From: an uncultured Candidatus Melainabacteria bacterium
GTDB taxonomy: Bacteria > Cyanobacteriota > Vampirovibrionia > Gastranaerophilales > Gastranaerophilaceae
DNA: 8,977 nt
Assembly: GCA_937898445.1 (NCBI GenBank)
Contig: CALEJY010000209.1
Span: 1 to 8,977 of the forward strand
Direction: 5' to 3'
Positions 1 through 4,256 of the stretch are shown here, in pieces. Every line of letters starts with the position of its first letter. Position 1 is the stretch's first letter. The notes beneath the pieces are model-generated. The model did no database searches. It saw nothing but the letters and a program-made list of their open reading frames with translations, and was not told the DNA's origin. The position numbers and the translations under genes were made by a program.

Positions 1-7
1 AACGTCC

Positions 8-250
8 TTAACCATTTTTTTTGCTAAACAGTTCAAGAACAAAAAGTCCTGAAACTCGTTCTCTAATAGGAGCTTCAGAATCTAAAGCCTTCTTTATCTT
101 CTCAAGAATATTTATTCTTTCAACATTCTGTGAAAATATTATACCATCTCCCCTATTTGATCCATCTGTATATAAGAAACCTAATACATACGCCTTCTCA
201 TGAGAATTAATCTCATTAAAATAATCAATGTTTAATTTGTGCTGTCTCAT
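8..250 (-). CDS. LAGLIDADG homing endonuclease, N-terminal part, frameshifted
   Basis: The N-terminal part of a homing endonuclease, an enzyme that cuts an intron- or intein-free allele so that its own element is copied in. Residues 19-31 (KAYVLGFLYTDGS) form a LAGLIDADG helix with Asp29 as the likely metal-binding acid; the preceding NIDYFNEI stretch is typical of intron-borne and free-standing phage members. The frame stops after 80 residues, well short of a normal member. The stop follows an eight-A run (plus-strand T at 15-22). With seven A the frame would read SKKMVKDV and stay open to the window edge, which matches the usual continuation of this family (SKK-hydrophobic-V-x-D). The ORF is therefore probably one gene broken by one base (sequencing error, real mutation or slippage). 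It lies 55 bases after a truncated metallophosphoesterase gene, and its start codon sits in the loop of a long hairpin. Confidence 0.8.
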   Translation of the reverse strand: MRQHKLNIDYFNEINSHEKAYVLGFLYTDGSNRGDGIIFSQNVERINILEKIKKALDSEAPIRERVSGLFVLELFSKKNG

Positions 251-278
251 AAAATAATAAATTTATTACAGCACAAAT
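235..278 (-). repeat. 11-bp perfect inverted repeat around the endonuclease start codon
   Basis: ATTTGTGCTGT at 235-245 pairs perfectly with ACAGCACAAAT at 268-278. On the minus-strand RNA this makes an 11-bp stem with a 22-base loop, and the endonuclease ATG (248-250) lies inside the loop. The loop also contains the 12-base palindrome AATAAATTTATT at 256-267. It may be an intron structural element or a translational control hairpin. Confidence 0.7.
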
Positions 279-284
279 ATAATT

Positions 285-304
285 AGGTTTCCTCAGGTTT
301 CCTT
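285..304. repeat. Two-copy 10-bp tandem repeat
   Basis: AGGTTTCCTC (285-294) is followed directly by AGGTTTCCTT (295-304), differing at the last base only. It lies in the non-coding gap between the metallophosphoesterase fragment and the endonuclease ORF. On the minus strand the repeat contains AGGAAA, which also occurs in the last codons of the exon (ATTAGGAAAT). Function unknown. Confidence 0.6.
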
Positions 305-305
305 G

Positions 306-584
306 TTAAAATTCGTAAATTTTATGATTTCCTAATATAAGATAGATTTTTCCATTTAATTCATTAATAAGTTTTTTCCAATTACCATTAGAAGTAAAAG
401 CAAAGTCTCCTAAATGAAATACCGTATCATTAGGTTTAACAACTTCATTCCAATTGTTAATTAATGTATTATTCATTTCTTCTACTGTATTCCAAGGTCT
501 ATTAGCAAACTTAATAATGTTTTTATGATAAAAATGGGTATCTGAAGTAAACCAAATACCCACTTTATTTGAATCTAATATCAT
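306..584 (-). CDS. Calcineurin-like metallophosphoesterase, N-terminal half (interrupted)
   Basis: A two-metal phosphoesterase of the small phage type (I recall complete members of roughly 160-180 residues). Visible motifs are SDTHF with Asp15 and His17, HLGDF with Asp60, and ILGNH with Asn86 and His87, the first three metal-binding blocks of the fold. The family normally continues GNHD followed by a C-terminal half with two further metal-binding histidines. Here the frame reads KIYEF and stops at residue 92, so the product as written lacks required ligands. The break at a catalytic codon, followed by a homing endonuclease ORF, suggests an intron-split gene. The substrate cannot be told from sequence. 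The start is five bases after the stop of the acidic gene upstream, with an A/T-rich leader and no Shine-Dalgarno. Confidence 0.85.
   Translation of the reverse strand: MILDSNKVGIWFTSDTHFYHKNIIKFANRPWNTVEEMNNTLINNWNEVVKPNDTVFHLGDFAFTSNGNWKKLINELNGKIYLILGNHKIYEF
307..324 (-). repeat. Hairpin directly after the GNH codons
   Basis: TAAAATT, a CGTA loop and AATTTTA form a 7-bp perfect hairpin immediately after the last family-like codon of the metallophosphoesterase (loop UACG on the minus-strand RNA). It includes the stop codon of the truncated frame. It could be an early paired element of an intron. It is A/U-only in the stem, so chance is possible. Confidence 0.4.
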
Positions 585-589
585 TTTTA

Positions 590-808
590 TTAGAAATCTA
601 TATCATTCCTTGAAGAATTAATAAGTTCTTCTTGTTCTACCTTATTTATAAGATATTCATTAACATCTTCAGGGTCATAATTTTCATCGCCAATCAAATC
701 TGGTTCTAAACCATCAGGAATATCCTCGTAATCGTCAATTATATTTTCATCATCTATAATTGTTACATCATCAATTACGTCTTCAATATCAATCAAATTC
801 TTGTTCAT
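590..808 (-). CDS. Small, highly acidic hypothetical protein
   Basis: A 72-residue protein I do not recognise. It has 16 Asp and 10 Glu against three Lys/Arg, so over a third of residues are acidic. Residues 12-26 hold three copies of Ile-Asp-Asp at an exact six-residue spacing (12-14, 18-20, 24-26), followed by DYEDIPDG and a second acidic stretch near 41-51. No signal peptide or membrane segment is visible. Such charge is seen in phage DNA-mimic and anti-defence proteins, but also in many unrelated small phage proteins, so no role is assigned. It lies between an unknown gene (gap about 40 bases) and the metallophosphoesterase (5-base gap) and is probably co-transcribed with both. Confidence 0.7.
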   Translation of the reverse strand: MNKNLIDIEDVIDDVTIIDDENIIDDYEDIPDGLEPDLIGDENYDPEDVNEYLINKVEQEELINSSRNDIDF

Positions 809-848
809 AATTAAAAAATATTTAAAAAGTAAAAATCAATATAATCTA

Positions 849-1259
849 TTAAAACTTATCAGATCTATTAGGATATTTTGCACTTTTAATAAAATCACCG
901 CTAAGATAAGCTGTGTCCCAATGAATATTATCTGGAGGATCTATTGCTAAACCATCCTTAGTATGACAATTATCCCAATTATCTAAAAGTAATTCTAATT
1001 TGTATAAATCTACATAATATTCTTGGAGCAGACTAAATTGAGATTCAAACTCATCTGATACACAATAATAAATTGGTTTATCTTCTGTTTTATTAAACAT
1101 CTTTTCAGGTTCGGTCATTATTGCTAAATCCCGTAATGTATCTTTACAAGTTTGTATATATTGTTTGATTTCATCAATTTTATCTTCTACTTCAAACTTA
1201 CTACTAAAAGTTTCCTTATTAAAGGATATATTACAAAATAATTCAGTACTCCAACCCAT
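849..1259 (-). CDS. Hypothetical phage protein (MGWSTELFCNISF type)
   Basis: A soluble protein of 136 residues from the chosen start. An in-frame Met lies four codons upstream (1271), but I prefer the second because the MGWSTELFCNISFNKETF opening resembles phage proteins that begin M-x-x-STEL-x-CNISF; this is recollection, not a search. Residues about 22-45 look like an amphipathic, possibly coiled-coil helix (EVEDKIDEIKQYIQ), and a second charged helix is near 75-95 (EYYVDLYKLELLLDNW). The C-terminal third is rich in Asp, Trp and Pro. The start overlaps the end of the preceding gene by 17 bases, suggesting coupled translation. Function unknown. Confidence 0.72.
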   Translation of the reverse strand: MGWSTELFCNISFNKETFSSKFEVEDKIDEIKQYIQTCKDTLRDLAIMTEPEKMFNKTEDKPIYYCVSDEFESQFSLLQEYYVDLYKLELLLDNWDNCHTKDGLAIDPPDNIHWDTAYLSGDFIKSAKYPNRSDKF

Positions 1260-1578
1260 AATTATGTTCAATATTAGTTCTGTGTTTATTGATAGAGTCA
1301 GACATACGATACATATCTAATATATCTGAATCTAACGTAAATCTAGATTTATTAAGTTTAATTCTATCCCTGTGAAGTTTTTTGATGCTTTTCTTTATTA
1401 CTAATTCTTTAGCTCTAGCTAAAGCTAGTTCTTTACCTTTTTCAATATTAAAAGAATCATGTTCAGAACAAAATGCTTTTGCTCTAGCAGTAAGATAAAA
1501 TCTAGAACTAGCAATACTTATATAACATATTACTACAGGATTCTTAATTTTAAATTTATAATTAAAGTTTATCTTCAT
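1243..1578 (-). CDS. Hypothetical protein
   Basis: A basic protein of 111 residues without a family I can name. The N-terminal 30 residues are likely beta strands (KINFNYKFKIKN, VVICYISIAS). A central FCSEHDSFNIEKGKELALARAKELV segment (about 36-60) resembles a motif I recall from several small phage proteins: Cys-x-x-x-Asp-x-Phe-x-x-x-x-Gly followed by an Ala-rich helix. The rest is Lys/Arg-rich, so nucleic-acid contact is possible but unproven. It ends in TGA and overlaps the next gene by 17 bases. Its start overlaps the end of the broken membrane-protein ORF by 17 bases. Confidence 0.7.
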   Translation of the reverse strand: MKINFNYKFKIKNPVVICYISIASSRFYLTARAKAFCSEHDSFNIEKGKELALARAKELVIKKSIKKLHRDRIKLNKSRFTLDSDILDMYRMSDSINKHRTNIEHNYGLEY

Positions 1579-1695
1579 TATTTATTTTTTCTTTAAGTTC
1601 TTCAATATCATTTTCTAAAAACTTAATTCTTCTTTCAACTCTATAATCTAGAAAGAATATAAATATTATTAAACATAATATTGAAATTCATTCAT
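1562..1695 (-). pseudogene. Frameshifted small membrane protein with coiled-coil tail
   Basis: The frame open from 1687 to the TAA at 1562-1564 encodes a hydrophobic stretch (ISILCLIIFIFFLDY) followed by a charged coiled-coil-like helix (RVERRIKFLENDIEELKEKI). This is the layout of a small single-span protein with a helical soluble tail. It has no ATG in its own frame. An ATG at 1693-1695, overlapping the TGA of the preceding ORF, gives MNEFQY and then leaves frame; adding one T in the TATTATG stretch would join it smoothly to LCLIIFIFFLDY. The gene therefore looks broken by one base. The alternative is readthrough of the TGA at 1688-1690, which is directly in frame with the hydrophobic segment. 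Role unknown; holin- or spanin-like proteins share this layout but nothing specific supports that. Confidence 0.5.
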
Positions 1696-1880
1696 TAAGC
1701 TCTTCTTTTAATATATCAACAATTATATCAAGATTCATTATCACTTGATCATATACATCAATCTTTTTTTCTACTTTACCTTTAAATCTTTATATTCTTA
1801 CATACTTTTAATAAAGTAGGAATTATATTGTATGATTTGAATATCCCATTATCTTCTATAATAATATTAAATGACTTCAT
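1688..1880 (-). pseudogene. Remnant of a small conserved phage protein (frameshift plus internal loss)
   Basis: Two ORF pieces in different frames appear to be the two ends of one gene. The first (1782-1880, 32 residues) begins MKSFNIIIEDNGIFKSYNIIP; the second, in a +1 frame down to the TGA at 1688-1690, reads FKGKVEKKIDVYDQVIMNLD and ends LDIIVDILKEELNE. From memory, a phage family of about 100 residues starts with an (F)NVII-x-x-NGKFE-x-YDVLPYL segment and ends with K-x-DVY-x-Q-x-MMN-D-x-IT, with a YQFWSRCEYEI core between. That core is absent here. The likely history is an internal deletion of some 40 codons with a frame change. The ATG at 1878-1880 overlaps the previous gene by 14 bases. 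The second piece also has its own ATG at 1736-1738 and could be a 16-residue peptide. Confidence 0.5.
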
Positions 1881-2109
1881 ACTTTACTTCCCCAAGATTC
1901 CAAGATTTTAACATACTATCCAATCCAACAATATTAATACCTCTTCTTTTAAGATACTTATCTAATATAAAAGGATATTCTGTTGGAAATTTTACTTCTT
2001 GCTTAGCACGTTCAATTATATTTTCTTTAGTTTCTTTTTCAGAAACTTCTATATAGAAATCTGTATCAATAGGTACAGTTACTTTAATATTTACTAATTT
2101 AGTTTTCAT
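1867..2109 (-). CDS. Hypothetical protein
   Basis: A soluble protein of 80 residues that I cannot name. The N-terminal half alternates hydrophobic and polar residues (LVNIKVTVPIDTDFYIEV), as in a beta sheet. It is followed by a charged helix (EKETKENIIERAKQEV, about 23-38) and then FPTEYPFILDKYLKRRGINIVGLDSMLKSWNL. I recall similar short phage proteins ending in a GLDSMLKSW-like motif, but no function is known to me. It starts 2 bases after the TAA of the MGTNFYL gene upstream and overlaps the decayed gene downstream by 14 bases, so it belongs to the same operon. Confidence 0.7.
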   Translation of the reverse strand: MKTKLVNIKVTVPIDTDFYIEVSEKETKENIIERAKQEVKFPTEYPFILDKYLKRRGINIVGLDSMLKSWNLGEVKYEVI

Positions 2110-2111
2110 AT

Positions 2112-2585
2112 TTAAGAAAAATCTTCATTTACAGTAAACCTTAAATTATCAATATAAAATTCTCCATACTTATTTATAGCAGGATATTTATCACTAACCC
2201 TTCTTTTAAATTCCTTTATATTTGAATCTAAACTATAATTAGGAGTTTCTTTATTATAAAAGCTTTCTATATCATATCCTTTATCTATAAAGCCATCTAA
2301 TTCTTTATAAAGAAAGTCATTTATATCAAATGTTCTTCCGTATTCGTCATAAATTATTCCAGACATTAACCATCTTAAAATACTATCTTTATTTGGTTCA
2401 AAATATTTAAAATAATGAGCATCCCATAAGAATTTCCAACCAGCACTTCTTTTACCTATATGAATATCTTTATAATCATTAAGAATACTTCTTACTGTAT
2501 CTATATCATCTTTATCAATACAATCTTTAAGAACTTTTTTAGTAGATTCGTTTATTTTTCTTTTTAAATAAAAATTAGTTCCCAT
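2112..2585 (-). CDS. Conserved hypothetical protein (MGTNFYL / HIGKRSAGW family)
   Basis: A 157-residue protein with the opening MGTNFYL and the later motif HIGKRSAGWKF (about 42-52). This pair marks a widespread small-protein family in phages and some bacteria (MGTNYYL ... HIGKSSxGW), whose function is unknown to me. Many members carry a Cys/His metal-binding stretch between the two motifs. Here that stretch is replaced by a charged helix (about 12-40), so a bound metal is unlikely. The C-terminal half contains YDEYGRTFDINDFL and ends in KYGEFYIDNLRFTVNEDFS, consistent with a beta-rich end. The start overlaps the FTR-like gene by 11 bases, indicating coupling with it. Confidence 0.75.
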   Translation of the reverse strand: MGTNFYLKRKINESTKKVLKDCIDKDDIDTVRSILNDYKDIHIGKRSAGWKFLWDAHYFKYFEPNKDSILRWLMSGIIYDEYGRTFDINDFLYKELDGFIDKGYDIESFYNKETPNYSLDSNIKEFKRRVSDKYPAINKYGEFYIDNLRFTVNEDFS

Positions 2586-2787
2586 CTTTTATATATAAAC
2601 CACAAATACAATTATTTCTTTCTGTATAATCTGTACAAGGACAATGTAAATCTTTACCTTTATATTCTGGTGTAGTATGAATACAAGGACAGATTCCATT
2701 ATTCTTTTCAGCTCTACGCAGAATAGCATTAACTACTCTATCATTAGGATTTAATTTCCAACCATCAAGTCTTTTAATCTCTATCAT
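2575..2787 (-). CDS. Ferredoxin-thioredoxin reductase catalytic subunit-like Fe-S protein
   Basis: A 70-residue protein with three Cys-x-Cys pairs: CPC at 33-35, CPC at 49-51 and CIC at 60-62. In the catalytic chain of ferredoxin-thioredoxin reductase (FTR) the same three pairs occur with nearly the same spacing. There, four cysteines hold a [4Fe-4S] cluster and two form the redox-active disulfide beside it. By alignment C33, C49, C51 and C60 would be cluster ligands and C35/C62 the disulfide. The N-terminal GWKLNPN...NAILRRAEKNNG and the CTDY...CGLY context also fit FTR-like proteins. The His between the last two cysteines in plant-type FTR is Ile61 here. It is encoded just downstream of nrdG and a 47-residue gene, so a role in supplying electrons to anaerobic ribonucleotide reduction (for instance via a thioredoxin or glutaredoxin) is a reasonable inference. 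No FTR variable chain is visible. Confidence 0.82.
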   Translation of the reverse strand: MIEIKRLDGWKLNPNDRVVNAILRRAEKNNGICPCIHTTPEYKGKDLHCPCTDYTERNNCICGLYIKDGN

Positions 2788-2789
2788 AA

Positions 2790-2933
2790 TTAAAAAGATT
2801 CAATATAATCAGCTTCTGGGAATGTCATATATACATCATCCCATGCAGCATCTCTTTCTTGTTCATCATCCTCATCATATCGATTAGAATATTGCTCTCT
2901 ATGACCGTCTTTAAAATGAATTATAAATGTCAT
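2790..2933 (-). CDS. Small acidic hypothetical protein, 47 residues
   Basis: A short ORF filling the gap between nrdG and the FTR-like gene. Its ATG overlaps the nrdG stop (ATGA, 4 bases) and its TAA lies two bases before the next ATG, so position alone strongly supports translation. It opens with a strand-like MTFIIHFKDG, followed by a very acidic central segment (RYDEDDEQERDAAWDD, about 18-33), and ends FPEADYIESF. No family recognised. Because it sits between the NrdD activase and an Fe-S protein, a partner role in anaerobic reduction is possible, but nothing in the sequence proves it. Confidence 0.7.
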   Translation of the reverse strand: MTFIIHFKDGHREQYSNRYDEDDEQERDAAWDDVYMTFPEADYIESF

Positions 2934-3403
2934 TTTCTCCAAAATTTAAATGTTATATCATGAAGTTTTTGTTTACCAGTAGACATAGTAACTACTTCAT
3001 AAAACTTTTGATTAGTATTAGGATTATTCAATGGGCCTTTATTTCTATCATAAGGCCCAATCTTAATAAAATCGAAATTACTAATATCTATATCTTTACT
3101 TAATTCAGTATTGCCACTATACCAAGTAGTTTTAAGCTTATATTTATCTCTAATAAATTTAGCTATGTTATTTACTTCTTTAGGCTCTGAATCTCCTCCC
3201 ATAATACAGACACAACTAATTCCTTGATTAGTTTCTATAAGACGAGATAATTCTTCTTTACTTAATAAAGTACCAATATCATTCTTTAAGTAGCTAGAGT
3301 GGCATCCTGGACAATTATTAGGACAATTACTTATATTAATACATAAAGATATTTCATCTGGTACTTCGCTAAATGTAACTTGACTATCAGTGTATTTCAG
3401 CAT
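2930..3403 (-). CDS. nrdG: Anaerobic ribonucleoside-triphosphate reductase activating protein (radical SAM)
   Basis: NrdG uses a [4Fe-4S] cluster and S-adenosylmethionine to place the glycyl radical on NrdD, which then reduces ribonucleotides without oxygen. The cluster motif C-x3-C-x2-C is seen at Cys27, Cys31 and Cys34 (NCPNNCPGCH), followed by MGGDSEP (about 68-74), the glycine-rich SAM-contacting motif. Further family landmarks are LKTTWYSG (about 90-97), FDFIKIGPYD and the GPLNNPNTNQKFYEV stretch near the C-terminus. At 157 residues it has a normal length for NrdG. The start at 3403 gives the family-like opening MLKYTDSQVTFSEVPDEISL and overlaps the preceding gene by 17 bases. Its substrate protein, NrdD, is encoded about 3.4 kb upstream in transcription order rather than adjacent. 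Confidence 0.95.
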   Translation of the reverse strand: MLKYTDSQVTFSEVPDEISLCINISNCPNNCPGCHSSYLKNDIGTLLSKEELSRLIETNQGISCVCIMGGDSEPKEVNNIAKFIRDKYKLKTTWYSGNTELSKDIDISNFDFIKIGPYDRNKGPLNNPNTNQKFYEVVTMSTGKQKLHDITFKFWRK

Positions 3404-3674
3404 TTCTATCTTTAATTAGTTCAGATACAAATTTAATAAATCTCTTACATTCTTTATAGTTATTAACTGTTAAATCTCCTAAAGATATACCTTTATCATC
3501 ATCAATATGACATCTAATATCTTTTGCACATTCTTCAGTTTCATCTTCTATTATAATTTCTACTTTAAGATTATCAAACCACTTATAATAAATATGTATA
3601 GTAGGAGTATCTAATAATAGTTTATAACCATCTTTAATTAATTTATTATTCAACAATTCCACAGGGCGTACCAT
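3387..3674 (-). CDS. Hypothetical protein
   Basis: A protein of 95 residues without recognised relatives. It has alternating strand-like segments (YKLLLDTPTIHIYYKWF, LKVEIIIEDE) and an acidic central loop (CHIDDDKGISLGD), then a helical C-terminus (ECKRFIKFVSELIKD). The ATG at 3674 makes a 29-base overlap with the upstream gene; TTG codons a few residues inside could also start it and would shorten the overlap, so the exact start is uncertain. It ends in TGA within the start region of nrdG (17-base overlap), so its translation is likely coupled to that of nrdG. Confidence 0.68.
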   Translation of the reverse strand: MVRPVELLNNKLIKDGYKLLLDTPTIHIYYKWFDNLKVEIIIEDETEECAKDIRCHIDDDKGISLGDLTVNNYKECKRFIKFVSELIKDRNAEIH

Positions 3675-4026
3675 CTTGCCAATGATATTTCTTTATCTCT
3701 GAAAACGAATATGCTCTATGAACAAACCTCACACCGTCAGGACTTACATAAATAGGTAAGTTGTAGCAGTTGCTCAACTGAAGGGGAGAGGTATCAATGA
3801 ATAGCCCATGTTCCTTACTTGCTTCTAAGAATTCTTTAGCATCTTTATAAGGACGAATTTTAGGTTTTTGCTTAATACGATAGTTATTATTCCTGAAATC
3901 AAAGGTATAATCTTTATCAGAATTCAATGTTATCCATAAATAATATCCATTATCAAAGACTTCTATTTCAATTAGCTTGCCGTTCTTATAGGCTTGTAAA
4001 ATCTTAATTTGTTCGTCTATGCTCAT
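3646..4026 (-). CDS. Conserved phage hypothetical protein (IEEQIKVLQAYKxGK ... WQDGTPCG family)
   Basis: A 126-residue protein with landmarks I recall from many small phage proteins: an N-terminal helix (SIDEQIKILQAYKNGK), a WITL...FDFRNNNYRIKQKP beta segment, RPYKDAKEFLEASKEHG at about 58-74, and the C-terminal YSFSEIKKYHWQDGTPCGIVE. Function is unknown to me. Base composition stands out: I count 23, 25 and 24 G/C in the three 60-base lines from 3661 to 3840 (about 38-42%), against 11 of 60 in 4261-4320, and codon choice is correspondingly richer in C and G. This suggests arrival from a different phage or slower adaptation to this genome. It begins with a 4-base ATGA overlap with the preceding gene. 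Confidence 0.82.
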   Translation of the reverse strand: MSIDEQIKILQAYKNGKLIEIEVFDNGYYLWITLNSDKDYTFDFRNNNYRIKQKPKIRPYKDAKEFLEASKEHGLFIDTSPLQLSNCYNLPIYVSPDGVRFVHRAYSFSEIKKYHWQDGTPCGIVE

Positions 4027-4256
4027 TTATTCTTTAAATTATTATATTCGTTTTTAAGATTAACTAATACTTTAATTGCACTATGGGATAGATTGTATTC
4101 TAATGCTTTAAGCATTGATAATCTAGAATCGATATTATAAAGTCTGGTCATTATATTTTGAACTTTTGTAAAGTCTTTATCTGAAAGCTTATCAAGATTA
4201 TTTACAATCCAATTATATGCTTCAGAATCGGTTTTACTGAACTCTATATTATTCAT
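4023..4256 (-). CDS. Hypothetical helical protein
   Basis: A short protein of 77 residues, probably all helical: SEAYNWIVNNLDKLSDKDFTKVQNIMTRLYN, then SRLSMLKALEYNLSHSAIKVLVNLKNEYNNLKNK. No cysteine, signal peptide or membrane segment is seen. I do not recognise a family. Its start overlaps the end of the previous gene by 8 bases and its TGA overlaps the next start in an ATGA, both marks of a translationally coupled operon. Confidence 0.7.
   Translation of the reverse strand: MNNIEFSKTDSEAYNWIVNNLDKLSDKDFTKVQNIMTRLYNIDSRLSMLKALEYNLSHSAIKVLVNLKNEYNNLKNK

Larger units (their letters stand above)
1..323 (-). mobile_element. Candidate group I intron, 5' portion, with homing endonuclease ORF
   Basis: Seen: the metallophosphoesterase frame is normal up to the catalytic Gly-Asn-His codons ending at 324. 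It then runs into six non-family codons, a stop, structured non-coding DNA and a LAGLIDADG endonuclease ORF. Group I introns with such ORFs commonly sit in conserved active-site codons, and the last exon base here would be U (CAU), as group I splicing requires. Inference: the insertion begins at or near 323 and the 3' exon, starting with the Asp/Glu of the GNH-D motif, lies left of the window. I could not identify a convincing internal guide sequence or the P3-P7 core, which would lie beyond the edge. The alternative is a free-standing endonuclease that replaced the 3' end of the gene. Confidence 0.42.

Noticed and set aside
21..203. Plus-strand ORF of 60 codons opposite the endonuclease
   Set aside because: It is antisense to a frame with a clear LAGLIDADG motif and has no recognisable features of its own.
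250..330. Group I P1 helix / internal guide sequence
   Set aside because: I looked for a sequence complementary to the exon end (AAAUCAU) with a U-G pair and found none convincing between the exon and the endonuclease ORF, so no intron subdomains are annotated.
1408..1423. Inverted repeat TTTAGC-TCTA-GCTAAA
   Set aside because: It lies inside the helix-coding ELALARAKEL segment of a gene and is explained by repeated Leu/Ala/Lys codons; no U-run follows.
1871..2056. Plus-strand ORF of 61 codons
   Set aside because: It lies opposite an intact minus-strand gene in an otherwise one-strand operon, and the composition (Ser/Leu/Ile-rich) is typical of a shadow of A/T-rich coding DNA.
1243..4026. 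Genome-wide recoding of TGA (to Trp) suggested by the TGA inside the broken membrane ORF
   Set aside because: TGA ends several genes (at 1243, 2930, 3387 and 4023) at sensible overlaps, and Trp is written TGG in the reductase and other genes.
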